A stretch of 64,000 bases of DNA from an uncultured Chloroflexota bacterium (GCA_903858085.1 CAIOHJ010000299.1:10656-74655), one strand, 5' to 3'; positions 31,629-40,619 are shown, counted from the stretch's first letter. Notes: generated by a model from the letters alone, not told the origin. Program-made: numbers and translations.

Positions 31629-33458
31629 ATGAGCCTCCTCAAAAACAGACCAGAAGATGAACAGCTTTACAAAATTCGCCACAGCAGCGCGCATATCCTG
31701 GCCCAGGCTGTCTTGGAAATTCATCCTGACGCCAAAATTGCGATCGGGCCGCCGATCGACCAGGGCTTCTACTACGATTTCGACCTGGGCAAAGATGAAC
31801 AGGGCAAAATACGCACCTTCACACCGGAAGAGCTGGAGCAGATCGAAAAACGGATGCGCCAGATCGTGGCAGGCAAACACCCCTTTCTCTACCGAGAGGT
31901 CAGCGCCGAAGAAGCACGCCAGATCTTTGCCGACCAGCCCTACAAGCTGGAGCTGATCGCCGGCCTCGAACGGGGAGCCATCGACGAGTACGGCAACGAA
32001 ACCGCAACAAAACCAGTGATCAGCACCTACCGACAGGAGAATTTCGAGGATCTCTGCCGGGGCCCCCATGTCGAACACACCGGCCAGATCCCCCCCGATG
32101 GCTTCAAACTGATGAGCGTGGCCGGAGCCTACTGGCGCGGGGACGAAAACAACCCAATGCTGCAACGCATCTATGGGACCGCCTGGCGCAACAAAAAAGA
32201 GCTCAACGAACATCTCGCCCTGCTCGAAGAAGCCAAAAAACGGGACCACCGCAAGCTGGGCCGCGATCTTGAAATTTTTATGTTCGACGAAGAGGTCGGC
32301 CCCGGCCTGCCACTGTGGCTGCCCAATGGAGGCATCCTCATCTCCGAACTGGAAAAACTGGCGGCCGAAACCGAACTGCGCGCCGGCTACCAGCGCGTCA
32401 AATCCCCCCATCTCTCCAAACAAGATCTCTTCCTGCGCAGCGGACACCTGCCCTACTACGCCGAAAGCATGTACCCCCCGATGGAGCTGGAAGGAGTCAA
32501 GTATTATGTCAAACCAATGAACTGTCCCTTCCACCACAAGATCTACGCCAGCAAACCGCGCTCTTACCGCGATCTGCCGGTCCGGCTGGCTGAATACGGC
32601 ACCTGCTACCGCTACGAAAAGAGCGGCGAGCTCTTTGGCCTGATGCGGGTCCGCTCCATGCAGATGAACGATGCCCACATCTACTGCTCGGAGGAGCAGT
32701 TCGAGCAGGAATTCATGGCGGTGATCGACCTGTACCGCGCCTATTTTGAGATTTTTGCCGTCGAAAAATTTGTGATGCGCCTGAGCACCCACCACCCCAA
32801 AGGGCTGGGCAAAAAGTATGTCGACAACGAACGGCTCTGGATCCAGACCGAGGCAATGGTTCGGCGGGCAATGGACAATGGGGGGATCCCCTATGTCGAG
32901 GTTCCCGACGAGGCTGCCTTCTACGGCCCCAAGATCGATGTCCAGATCTGGAGCGCAATCGGGCGGGAATTCACGCTGGCCACCAATCAGGTCGACTTTG
33001 CGGTGCCCCCGCGTTTCGACCTGGTCTACACCAACCGGGAAGGCAAGGAGGCGACGCCACTCTGCATCCACCGGGCGCCGCTCAGCACACACGAACGGAT
33101 GATCGGTTTTCTGATCGAACATTTTGCCGGCGCGTTTCCGCTCTGGCTCGCCCCCCAACAGGTGCGGGTCATCCCGATCACGGCAGAGCACAACAGCTAC
33201 GCTGCGCATCTGGCGCAACAGCTGCGCGAGCAGGGGGCCCGCGCCGAGGCCGACCTGAGCAGCGAGCGGATGAACGCCAAAATTCGCGATGCACAGCTGA
33301 TGAAAGTGCCCTACATGCTGGTGGTCGGCGACCAGGAGGTGGCCAATCAGACGGTGGCTTTGCGCAAACGGGACGGCTCCCGCATCAACGATCTGCCTGC
33401 TGCCCAGTTTGTGACGCTGCTCCAGAGCAAAATCGCCGACCGCTCTCTGACGCTTTGA
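31629..33458 (+). CDS. thrS: Threonyl-tRNA synthetase without the TGS domain
   Basis: 609 residues. It charges tRNA-Thr. The protein opens directly with the editing domain (HSSAHILAQAVLEIHPDAKIAIGPPIDQGFYYDF), so the N-terminal TGS (N1) domain of typical ThrRS is absent. The catalytic domain shows motif 1 region GYQRVKSPHL, the zinc ligand Cys in MNCPFHHKIY, motif 2 GTCYRYEKSGELFGLMRVRSMQMND and motif 3 LCIHRAPLSTHERMIGFLIEHFAG. An anticodon-binding domain ends the protein. ATG 31629 lies 26 bp after the peptidase stop, and control is expected through the T-box at 30124-30370. The order thrS-infC-rpmI-rplT is the common bacterial arrangement. Confidence 0.97.
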   Translation: MSLLKNRPEDEQLYKIRHSSAHILAQAVLEIHPDAKIAIGPPIDQGFYYDFDLGKDEQGKIRTFTPEELEQIEKRMRQIVAGKHPFLYREVSAEEARQIFADQPYKLELIAGLERGAIDEYGNETATKPVISTYRQENFEDLCRGPHVEHTGQIPPDGFKLMSVAGAYWRGDENNPMLQRIYGTAWRNKKELNEHLALLEEAKKRDHRKLGRDLEIFMFDEEVGPGLPLWLPNGGILISELEKLAAETELRAGYQRVKSPHLSKQDLFLRSGHLPYYAESMYPPMELEGVKYYVKPMNCPFHHKIYASKPRSYRDLPVRLAEYGTCYRYEKSGELFGLMRVRSMQMNDAHIYCSEEQFEQEFMAVIDLYRAYFEIFAVEKFVMRLSTHHPKGLGKKYVDNERLWIQTEAMVRRAMDNGGIPYVEVPDEAAFYGPKIDVQIWSAIGREFTLATNQVDFAVPPRFDLVYTNREGKEATPLCIHRAPLSTHERMIGFLIEHFAGAFPLWLAPQQVRVIPITAEHNSYAAHLAQQLREQGARAEADLSSERMNAKIRDAQLMKVPYMLVVGDQEVANQTVALRKRDGSRINDLPAAQFVTLLQSKIADRSLTL

Positions 33459-33483
33459 ATCCTTGCACTGCTCCTTTGAACAC

Positions 33484-33512
33484 TTGACGCCCCAGAGGGG
33501 CAGTGCTATACT
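33484..33512 (+). promoter_or_regulatory. Promoter of the infC operon
   Basis: TTGACG (33484-33489), 17 bp, extended -10 TGC-TATACT (33507-33512), leaving a leader of about 95 nt before infC. Confidence 0.75.
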
Positions 33513-33614
33513 CTCGACAAATCGTTGGGCGATGGAACACCAAATGCAGGCCAGCCATCTGGCGAAACGCAGCGCCCGGACGTGTGTCGGTGATTGTCAA
33601 AAAGGAGACCTACT

Positions 33615-34157
33615 ATCACGCAGAAAGAATTCGTTCAACGGAACGCGACCGTGGACACAACGCGCATCAATTCGGAAATCCGTGCCCCGCGCGTCCGTGT
33701 GATCGACAAGACAGGCGAACAACTCGGTATTTTGTCCATGCGCGACGCGCTGGCCCTCGCCACAGAGCGGGAGCTGGATCTGGTGGAGGTTGCCCCAAAC
33801 GCTGACCCCCCGGTATGCCGGCTGATGGACTACGGCAAATATCTGTATGAAAAACAGAAACGGGAACGGGAATCACGCAAGGCACAAAAGCAGATCGAAG
33901 TCAAAGAGTTGCGTCTGCGCCCCAAAACCGACGACCACGATGTGGGCGTCGTGATTGCCCGCATCCGCAAATTTGCCAAAGAAGGTGCCAAAATTCGTGT
34001 GCGGATTCGATTTCGTGGACGTGAGATGCAGCACCCCGAAGTGGCGCGTGTCTTGCTGGAGCGGATTGCAGAAGACACGACCGACGTGGTGACGGTTGAA
34101 TCGATGCCGGCCTTTGATGGCAACAGCATGGTGATGATTCTGGCCCCCCAATCTTGA
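33615..34157 (+). CDS. infC: Translation initiation factor IF-3, AUC start codon
   Basis: 180 residues. The start is taken as ATC 33615 because AAGGAG (33602-33607) sits 7 nt upstream and the family N-terminus (QRNATVDTTRINSEIRAPRVRVI) follows. An in-frame TTG at 33594 has no ribosome binding site. infC genes typically use AUU, AUC or AUA, and IF-3 itself discriminates against them, giving negative autoregulation. Motifs: GEQLGILSMRDALALA, DLVEVAPNADPPVCRLMDYGKYLYE (linker entry) and the C-domain KELRLRPKTDDHDVGVVIARIRKFA. It heads infC-rpmI-rplT. Confidence 0.93.
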   Translation: MTQKEFVQRNATVDTTRINSEIRAPRVRVIDKTGEQLGILSMRDALALATERELDLVEVAPNADPPVCRLMDYGKYLYEKQKRERESRKAQKQIEVKELRLRPKTDDHDVGVVIARIRKFAKEGAKIRVRIRFRGREMQHPEVARVLLERIAEDTTDVVTVESMPAFDGNSMVMILAPQS

Positions 34158-34312
34158 CCGCGCCGATGCAAACGGGTTGTCGGTGAAAATTGACTTTTTT
34201 CAGCCGATCCCCTATTCTTGACAGGCGCGGTGCTCCCGGCCAGATTGATCTTTGTCTGTTTGGTTGGGGGCTGGGAAGCCGCCAGAAGCTGCGATTTGAA
34301 GAGGAGGCTACA

Positions 34313-34519
34313 ATGCCAAAGATGAAAACACACAAAGGAACCGCCAAACGCTTTCGCTTGACCAAAAACGGCAAAGTGATGCGCATGTTGGCTGGCCGCT
34401 CGCATCTGCGCCGCCGCAAAAAGGCGAGCAAAAACAGCGATTTTCGCCATGCAGTCCCCAGCGATGTCAAGTACATTGCTCAGCAGGTCAAGCAGATTGG
34501 TGGCAGCGCTGTCAAGTAA
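34313..34519 (+). CDS. rpmI: Ribosomal protein bL35
   Basis: 68 residues, starting MPKMKTHKGTAKRFRLTKNG, the standard bL35 opening, with the RSHLRRRKKASK basic patch. GAGGAGG (34301-34307) gives a strong start. A possible extra promoter TTGACT-17-TATTCT (34190-34218) lies in the 155-bp gap after infC. Confidence 0.97.
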   Translation: MPKMKTHKGTAKRFRLTKNGKVMRMLAGRSHLRRRKKASKNSDFRHAVPSDVKYIAQQVKQIGGSAVK

Positions 34520-34568
34520 CGCGCTGCATGGTTTGAACTGCAAGAAATTTTCGCCCTGTCACTGCTCT

Positions 34569-34615
34569 GACCGTCACTGTTCTGACGGTCAGACCGTCAC
34601 TGTCCGACCGTCACC
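34569..34615 (+). repeat. Short direct and inverted repeats in the rpmI-rplT spacer
   Basis: GACCGTCACTGT occurs at 34569-34580 and 34592-34603, a third partial copy starts at about 34605, and GACGGTC (34584-34590) is the inverse complement. The 196-bp spacer is unusually long for rpmI-rplT, and the repeats can fold into alternative hairpins. Confidence 0.5.
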
Positions 34616-34715
34616 CTGCCGCACGTGAACGGCCTGTAAGTGGTTCAGTGTTGTCCGCCTGCAAAAAAAGCAGTGCCGGCCACACCAGACCCGCCGCCAC
34701 GAAAGGAGAAAATTT

Positions 34716-35072
<357 letters not shown>

Positions 35073-35154
35073 CTGCGCTGGACTCCCGTCACTTTCTGGC
35101 TTCCCACGCCCGCTCTCCGGCAGGGTTCACCTGTGACTCTGCCGGAGTTTATGG

Positions 35155-35964
35155 ATGATCACCAGCAGCGCAAACCCTGCCATCAAAGAAGCCCGCCGCC
35201 TGGCGACCCGCAAAGGGCGCTACGCCGCCGGCCAGGTCTTTGTGGAAGGGGTTCGGCTGGCCACCGACATCTGGCGCAGCGGGGCTCTGCCAGAACGGCT
35301 CTTCTACGCCCCCGACCTGCTCTCCCCAGAAGGCAGACAGCTCCTGGCGGAACTGGAGGCAGCAGGTTGTCGGCCTTTGGCCTGCACCGCAGCTGTCTTT
35401 GCCAGCCTCAGCGAAACCACCACCCCGCAAGGCATCGGCGCCATCTGGCCACTGCCCCAGCTCCCCTGGCCTGCCCAGCCCAGCCTGCTTTTGATCCTGG
35501 ACGGGGTGAGCGACCCCGGCAATGCCGGCACACTGGTACGCAGCGCAGAGGCAGCAGGATGCGACGGCGTGCTCTTTGCCCCGGGCACGGTCGATCCCTT
35601 CAACGAAAAGACGCTGCGCGCTGGCATGAGCGCCCAGTTTCGCCTGCCGACCCGTGTCTGTGCGAGCTGGTCCGAGGTGGAGCCCCTGCTGCCACCCACG
35701 CTGCGCTGTTTTGTGGCGGACGCCCATGCCCAGACCCCCTATACCGCAGTCGACTGGCGCCCCCCCGCTGCCCTGGTCGTCTGCAACGAAGCCCACGGTG
35801 CCAGCAGCGAGGCCAGCAGACGCTCCGCCCCCGTCACGATCCCGATGCTGGGAGCCGGAGAATCGCTCAACGCAGCCATCGCAGGTGCCGTCATCCTCTT
35901 CGAAGCAGCCCGCCAGCGCCGCCCAGACAGCCGCAGCTCGAAATCAATTTCGAGTGACTTCTGA
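35155..35964 (+). CDS. TrmH/SpoU family RNA 2'-O-methyltransferase
   Basis: 269 residues from ATG 35155 (GGAG 7 nt upstream). The N-terminal substrate-binding domain starts ITSSANPAIKEARRLATRKGR and includes FVEGVRLATDI. The SPOUT domain has motif 1 LLILDGVSDPGNAGTLVRSAEAAG (with catalytic Arg), motif 2 ALVVCNEAHGAS and motif 3 VTIPMLGAGESLNAAIAGAVILFE, which form the knot. This layout fits rRNA ribose methyltransferases such as RlmB-like or TsnR-like proteins. It follows rplT by 82 bp, a common position for this family. Confidence 0.92.
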   Translation: MITSSANPAIKEARRLATRKGRYAAGQVFVEGVRLATDIWRSGALPERLFYAPDLLSPEGRQLLAELEAAGCRPLACTAAVFASLSETTTPQGIGAIWPLPQLPWPAQPSLLLILDGVSDPGNAGTLVRSAEAAGCDGVLFAPGTVDPFNEKTLRAGMSAQFRLPTRVCASWSEVEPLLPPTLRCFVADAHAQTPYTAVDWRPPAALVVCNEAHGASSEASRRSAPVTIPMLGAGESLNAAIAGAVILFEAARQRRPDSRSSKSISSDF

Positions 35965-36056
35965 CCGTGCGCCAGAGAGAACGGCTGTGTCTGAAAAATC
36001 GCTCCCCCCAATGACTGAACGATGCGTTTTCAGAGTGAGAATTGCGGATCCACGCG

Positions 36057-36085
36057 TTGACAGCTTGATCTGCCCGTTGTATGAT
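36057..36085 (+). promoter_or_regulatory. Strong sigma70-type promoter
   Basis: TTGACA (36057-36062), 17 bp, TATGAT (36080-36085), about 85 bp before the HhH-domain membrane protein. The rest of 35965-36171 shows no other feature. Confidence 0.75.
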
Positions 36086-36171
36086 TGCCATGAGGGGTCT
36101 CCTGGTTTGCTTCGCCCAGGCAGGTCAGACTGTCGCGGCAAAAAAGGGTCTCCCCGACAGAGGAGGAAGAG

Positions 36172-37083
36172 ATGGCTGAATCTTTCTGGTGGCATCTGCT
36201 CGCTGGCTTCACAATCGGGTTTATTCTGTCCACACTGTGGGAGTGGCTCTACTTTCGCCGCCGTCGCATGGTGCTGCGAAACCAGCGGATCGCAGAACTC
36301 GAAGCCCAGTTGCAAACCTACGTCCACGCAACCCACGTTCTTACCCCAGAAGCCGTCCACCTCGACGACTGGGACGAACCCCGCTTCGAACCTCTGCCCG
36401 TCTATCTGGAAAGCGAAGAGCCCCTCCAGCCAGCAGAAACCCAGCCAGCAGAAACAATGACGGCCGCTCCAATCAAGGAGACAGCCGCAGCCCAGGTTGC
36501 AGCCCTCCCCCCAGCACAGCACTCCCTCGCGTTCGACAGCGCCCCGCTCCGCTGGAATACGCCGGCCGCCCCCCCCGAGTTTTCCCGCCCGCCCCTCTCT
36601 CCCCCGACAGAGCGCATAGAAATGCAGGAGCTGCCCGCCCCTCCCACAAACGGCTCCCCCCGCCCAAGACACCTTCAGCCCGAGCAGCCCGCCACACAGA
36701 GCCGCATGGCCCCCCAGCGATCCAGCTCAGCCAATCCACCGGAACCGAGTGGGGTGTATGTCACCCAGATCCAAGGCCGCACAGAATGGCTCCTGGTGCG
36801 GCTGGTACAGACCTTGGTGCAGTTTGTTCGGCAGCTCCGCTCCCTGCTCAACAGGCCCTCGCCGCCCCCTCCTTCACCGGATGAATTGACACAGCTCCGT
36901 GGCTTGACCGAGGTTCACGCGCAGCGGCTGCGCTCCGGCGGGATCACCACCCTGGCCCAGCTGGCCAACCTTTCCGTCGCTGAATTGCAGCAGCTGACGC
37001 CAGGAGATACCCTGGCCAGCTACCGCCGTTGGCTTGCCGACGCTGCCACCTTGACCGCTGCCAAGGCTCTGCCCAATGGCTGA
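36172..37083 (+). CDS. Membrane-anchored protein with Pro-rich linker and helix-hairpin-helix-like tail
   Basis: 303 residues. An N-terminal helix (about 8-27) anchors it, followed by RRRR and a short coiled-coil (RIAELEAQLQTY). Residues 60-225 form a low-complexity Pro/Ala/Glu linker. The C-terminal 65 residues (DELTQLRGLTEVHAQRLRSGGITTLAQLANLSVAELQQL) match the pattern of DUF4332/helix-hairpin-helix 'xx-IxGIGxxxAxxLxxxGIxTxxxLA' domains. GAGGAGG gives a strong start. Possibly a membrane-tethered DNA- or protein-binding factor; function unknown. Its stop overlaps the next small gene by 8 bp. Confidence 0.7.
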   Translation: MAESFWWHLLAGFTIGFILSTLWEWLYFRRRRMVLRNQRIAELEAQLQTYVHATHVLTPEAVHLDDWDEPRFEPLPVYLESEEPLQPAETQPAETMTAAPIKETAAAQVAALPPAQHSLAFDSAPLRWNTPAAPPEFSRPPLSPPTERIEMQELPAPPTNGSPRPRHLQPEQPATQSRMAPQRSSSANPPEPSGVYVTQIQGRTEWLLVRLVQTLVQFVRQLRSLLNRPSPPPPSPDELTQLRGLTEVHAQRLRSGGITTLAQLANLSVAELQQLTPGDTLASYRRWLADAATLTAAKALPNG

Positions 37084-37192
37084 CCATCCCTTGGGCCCGC
37101 GTCCCTGGATCGAACAGGCCCTCGACCGCTGGAAACTGGCGCTCATCGGGCTCTGTTTTGTCGCACTCGTCGTCTGGGCCCTCTCTACCTGA
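37076..37192 (+). CDS. 38-residue single-helix membrane protein
   Basis: ATG 37076 overlaps the end of the preceding gene by 8 bp. The product begins MADHPLGPRPWIEQALDRWK and continues into one strong membrane helix (LALIGLCFVALVVWAL) with a short C-terminus. The clean hydrophobic pattern and tight overlap argue for a real gene, translationally coupled to the HhH-tail protein. No homologue recognised. It is below usual size cut-offs. Confidence 0.5.
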   Translation: MADHPLGPRPWIEQALDRWKLALIGLCFVALVVWALST

Positions 37193-37200
37193 GAGGCCGG

Positions 37201-38409
37201 TCAGTTGATTCGGGTCCACCAGACACGGATGACGGCCGAACCCGTGCGTTCGTAGTATTCCACCCGAATCGTATGGGGCCCGCCCCCGATCCGCCGAAAA
37301 TTGTTGGTCGGTTCCTTGTACCCATCCCACCAGCTGTCCAACACCAAAATGTTGTCGATATACAGGCGGACACCATCATCGGCGCGCGCATAAAACTGGT
37401 AGTCGCCGGCGTCGAAGAAAAAGCTGCCTTCAAAACGGGCTGAAAAATACTCTGCGTTGACATTGGCCGCAGGGGAAGCATATCCCCAGTCCAGATCCAA
37501 TGGATAGGCGCCACGCGGCACATACTGTGTCAGCAGCGAGCCGCCAGCCAGGTCGGTATTGTTGAAATAGGTGGCCAGCCACTGGTTCTGCGGCACCCCC
37601 CCCACAGACTGTTGCACTGGCTGCGGCGGCGCACTGGGGAGAATCGACAGTTGTACAGAGGCCTGGCCGCTGTCCTCAAAATACTCGACCCCATAGGTAT
37701 GGGCGTTGCCGTCCAGATAACGCACCACACTCACCTGCCGAAACGAGCCAGCCCGCCAGTCGTTGAGCACAAGTTCTCCGTCGATGTACAGGCGAGCGCC
37801 GTCGTCCATCCCCAAGGTAAACTGGTAATAGCCAGGGTTCATCGCCAGCGTACGTTGGAAGCGCGCCGAAAAATAATCGACTGGAACTGCTGGTGCCGGG
37901 CTGCCAAAGCCCCAGTTGAAATTGATATCGGGCACACTCTGCAGCTGCACAGGGCTGCCCAACAGGTCACGATTGGCAAAATAGGAGGCACTCCAGCCGT
38001 TCACCGGGGGGGGAGGGGGCGTCTGAACCGGTGCCGCCGGTGCCGGCCCGGAGACAGCATAGAGCGGGACGTTGTTGGGGTCGCCGACAATGTTGACCAG
38101 ATCCATCGAGACCCAGCCGGTCACACCCACCGGACATTGCACGAGCCACCAGCCGCTCAGGGTGTCCCGGCCGATCACCGGACAACTCTGCCCAAAAGCA
38201 AGGACCCCGACAACAGGAAACCCCGTGCCCGGCCCCGAACGGACGTTGACCGCATCCACTTTGGCAACACCCACAGTGCCGCCGATCTGCGGTGCAGGAG
38301 CCGCAGCCGGCGCAGCAGCGATCTGCCCTTCCCCCAACATACCTCCCAGGAACAAGAAGAGCAGGATCGCCGATGTGCGCAGACAGAAGTCAGAGAAAGA
38401 TCGGTTCAT
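37201..38409 (-). CDS. Secreted protein with SH3b and two PA14 domains
   Basis: 402 residues from ATG 38409 (AAGG upstream; an in-frame GTG at 38421 is possible). Signal peptide (about 1-30). A bacterial SH3 domain (about 45-110: VDAVNVRSGPGTGFPVVGVL ... GWWLVQCPVGVTGWVSMDLV) should bind cell-wall material. Two PA14-like lectin modules follow (about 135-265 and 275-402). Each has the W-x-A-x-YF-x-N-x-DL opening, YFSARF, DDG-[AV]-RLYID-x-x-LVL and a closing EYYE/EYFE strand. It is probably a surface glycan-binding protein. It is convergent with the small membrane protein gene. Confidence 0.85.
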   Translation of the reverse strand: MNRSFSDFCLRTSAILLFLFLGGMLGEGQIAAAPAAAPAPQIGGTVGVAKVDAVNVRSGPGTGFPVVGVLAFGQSCPVIGRDTLSGWWLVQCPVGVTGWVSMDLVNIVGDPNNVPLYAVSGPAPAAPVQTPPPPPVNGWSASYFANRDLLGSPVQLQSVPDINFNWGFGSPAPAVPVDYFSARFQRTLAMNPGYYQFTLGMDDGARLYIDGELVLNDWRAGSFRQVSVVRYLDGNAHTYGVEYFEDSGQASVQLSILPSAPPQPVQQSVGGVPQNQWLATYFNNTDLAGGSLLTQYVPRGAYPLDLDWGYASPAANVNAEYFSARFEGSFFFDAGDYQFYARADDGVRLYIDNILVLDSWWDGYKEPTNNFRRIGGGPHTIRVEYYERTGSAVIRVWWTRIN

Positions 38410-38537
38410 GGTGCAGACCACCTTGGGTGAAGGCGATGCAGTGCACTCTGCTGAGAAGAGATCTGTCTCCTGACAGACATCTCCCGCTGCCCCACATCAC
38501 CGGGTCGGGTTCAATTGCGCATGCCTCACACAATTCA

Positions 38538-39227
38538 TTATACGGACAAACTGCCAGGATCGCAATCAGCCAACTCTTTTCCAGAGACCATGGCAAGAAA
38601 ATTGGCCAGAATGCGCAACCCAACGACATGGCTTTTTTCAGGGTGGGGCTGAATGCCCCAGGCGTTGCGATAGCGCACAATGCTGGGATAGGCGATCCCA
38701 TAGTCGGTGGTCGCCAATACGGCACCCAGGTCTGTGGCGTCACAGTAGTAGCTGTGCGCAAAATAGGCGTGCGCGCCCTCGGGCACGCCACAGACCAGCG
38801 GGTCAGGCCGCCGGATCGTCAGCTGATTCCAGCCGATCTGGGGAATCCGCAGGCTGCGCCCCGGGTGGCCTGGATCCGCCATCTTCTCCGGAAAACGACG
38901 CACAGCCCCTGGAATCAGATGCAGCCCTTCGTGCTGCCCCATTTCCTCGCTGGAATCAAACAGCAGCTGCATTCCGACACAGATGCCCAGCAGGGGCATC
39001 CCCCTCTCGACAGCGGCGAGGAGCGGCTGCTCAAACCCCTGCCGACGCAGGTTGTTGATGCTGTCGCCAAAGGCCCCCTGTCCAGGCAGCACGACGGCCC
39101 GCCAACGGGTCAGATCGGTCGGCCGATCGACAATATCCACAGGAATCTGCAGCGGGGCGGCGACCTGCTCAAACGCTTTGTAGACGCTGCGCAGATTGCC
39201 GACCCCATAGTCCATGATTGCAATCAT
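38538..39227 (-). CDS. hisH: Imidazole glycerol phosphate synthase, glutaminase subunit
   Basis: 229 residues. Class I glutamine amidotransferase that feeds ammonia to HisF in histidine synthesis. Motifs: IMDYGVGNLRSVYKAFE, oxyanion strand PGQGAFGD, nucleophile LLGICVGMQLLFDSSEE, and the His/Glu pair in AWGIQPHPEKSHVVG (Gln-Pro replaces the usual Phe before HPEKS). HisF and other his genes are not adjacent. The start overlaps the upstream DUF402-like gene as ATGA. Confidence 0.95.
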   Translation of the reverse strand: MIAIMDYGVGNLRSVYKAFEQVAAPLQIPVDIVDRPTDLTRWRAVVLPGQGAFGDSINNLRRQGFEQPLLAAVERGMPLLGICVGMQLLFDSSEEMGQHEGLHLIPGAVRRFPEKMADPGHPGRSLRIPQIGWNQLTIRRPDPLVCGVPEGAHAYFAHSYYCDATDLGAVLATTDYGIAYPSIVRYRNAWGIQPHPEKSHVVGLRILANFLAMVSGKELADCDPGSLSV

Positions 39228-39793
39228 CGTTTTGTATTTTGTATCGAACCTGATTGGCCGGCGGGTTGCAGGGTCACTTCCCCGGCAGAGTCGACCAGGG
39301 TCAGATTGCGCACAAGCGCAGGCGGATACCGTTTGTGCGCAATCGCCGTCGTCAACTCACGGATTTGCTGTTCGGCATGCTCTGCCTCCACCGGCGCAAT
39401 GATGCCCTCCGCCACCGCTTTTTCAAATTCCACTTCGTTGAGCACCGTGACACGGGCATCCTCCGTGATCCACAACCCCAAAAGCAGATCTACCGCGCTG
39501 AGCCCGCGGCCACGAGAATGTCTGGCCAAGGCAATCCGCGCGTACATGCCAAGGGCACGCCCCTGCTCGTCAAAGTATTTTTCCAGGAGCTGTTCCCCAT
39601 TGGACAACCAAAAACGAAACCAGATATAGCCGGGCGCCCCAACAACCTGGCGCTGAATCCGCTGGAGGCTGGCGTGGGGCAGCCAGGTCGCACGTTCGAC
39701 CAGCGTGTCGCTCAGCCACTCGGCCCGGTACCCGGCCAGCTGTGGGTCATTTTCCCACTCTCCACTGGCAATGATCGTCGGTGAATCTTGCAT
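39224..39793 (-). CDS. DUF402-domain protein (putative nucleoside-phosphate hydrolase)
   Basis: 189 residues from ATG 39793 (AAAGG upstream; the frame extends to 39844). The core YIWFRFWLSNGEQLLEKYFDEQGRALGMYARIA...SAVDLLLGLWITEDARVTVLNEVEFEKAVAEG fits the DUF402 pattern, in which D-x-x-L-D-L-x-V and V-L-D-x-x-E-F carry metal or substrate contacts. Related proteins include nucleoside di-/triphosphate phosphatases and an RNase E/G-linked family. Some canonical acidic residues appear altered here (NEVEFE for DEDEF), so activity is uncertain. Coupled to hisH. Confidence 0.65.
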   Translation of the reverse strand: MQDSPTIIASGEWENDPQLAGYRAEWLSDTLVERATWLPHASLQRIQRQVVGAPGYIWFRFWLSNGEQLLEKYFDEQGRALGMYARIALARHSRGRGLSAVDLLLGLWITEDARVTVLNEVEFEKAVAEGIIAPVEAEHAEQQIRELTTAIAHKRYPPALVRNLTLVDSAGEVTLQPAGQSGSIQNTKR

Positions 39794-39803
39794 GCCAACC
39801 TTT

Positions 39804-40619
39804 CTAATATTTGCGCACAACCGCCCGGTAGGCCAACGGCTCACGGTACTGGATCAACTGGCGCTCTTCGCGCACACTGCGCACCCGGTCAAGATCGATG
39901 GTTGCCACAGCGTAGCCCTCGATCGGCTGGTCCAGCATGGTGTACATCTCCGCCGAAGGGCCCACCAGCAGGCTGTCCCCCATAAAACGCATCGTCGGCT
40001 CTTCCCCCACACGATTGGCAGCGGCGACAAAGATCGAATTCTCACAAGCCCGGCTGATCAGATGGGCGCGCCAGGAATCAGCATGCTGCTGCTCCCAGTT
40101 GGCGCTCACCGTCACCAGCTCCGCACCTTCCAGCGTCAGACAACGCGCCGTCTCGGGAAACGCCAGATCAGAGCCCACAGAGAGGCCAAACCGACCCCAC
40201 TCTGCATCGATGATCTGAAAACGAAAACCGTTGCGATAGACCTGGCGCTCCTCCCCCAACAGATGCACCTTGCGGTAGTCGGCGACCACATCCCCCTCGG
40301 GGCCCAGACAGACGACACCGTTGTAAAGAATGCTCTCGACACGCTCTTTGATCACCAGCCCAAAGACCACATAGGTGCTGAATTCGTTGGCCCGTTTGGC
40401 CAGGTAGTTGCTGGCATGCCCAGGCACACGCTCAGCCAGATCCGTGGCGCGCAACCCAAGCTCGGTTCCCGTGTAGCTCAGCTCTGGAAATACGATCAGA
40501 TCGGTGCGCTGTTCGGTACAGATTTTTTCGATGAAATCGCCCATCTTCCGCAGATTTGCCTCGGGATTGGCCAGCTCTGGCACCATTTGCACCAAAGCGA
40601 CTGTAATTTCGCGTGGCAT
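39804..40619 (-). CDS. Nitrilase-superfamily protein lacking the catalytic cysteine
   Basis: 271 residues. The carbon-nitrogen hydrolase fold is clear: VALVQMVPELANPEANL, catalytic Glu in IVFPELSYTG, catalytic Lys in DYRKVHLLGEE. The nucleophile motif, normally G-x-x-ICYD-x-x-FPE, reads FGLSVGSDLAFPE, with Gly (GGC) instead of Cys. The second Glu-containing loop and the NRVGEE region are present. Without Cys the amidase/nitrilase reaction should fail, so the protein may be a binding or regulatory homologue or have been recently inactivated. It lies 10 bp upstream of the DUF402-like gene in a three-gene minus-strand unit with hisH. Confidence 0.85.
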   Translation of the reverse strand: MPREITVALVQMVPELANPEANLRKMGDFIEKICTEQRTDLIVFPELSYTGTELGLRATDLAERVPGHASNYLAKRANEFSTYVVFGLVIKERVESILYNGVVCLGPEGDVVADYRKVHLLGEERQVYRNGFRFQIIDAEWGRFGLSVGSDLAFPETARCLTLEGAELVTVSANWEQQHADSWRAHLISRACENSIFVAAANRVGEEPTMRFMGDSLLVGPSAEMYTMLDQPIEGYAVATIDLDRVRSVREERQLIQYREPLAYRAVVRKY

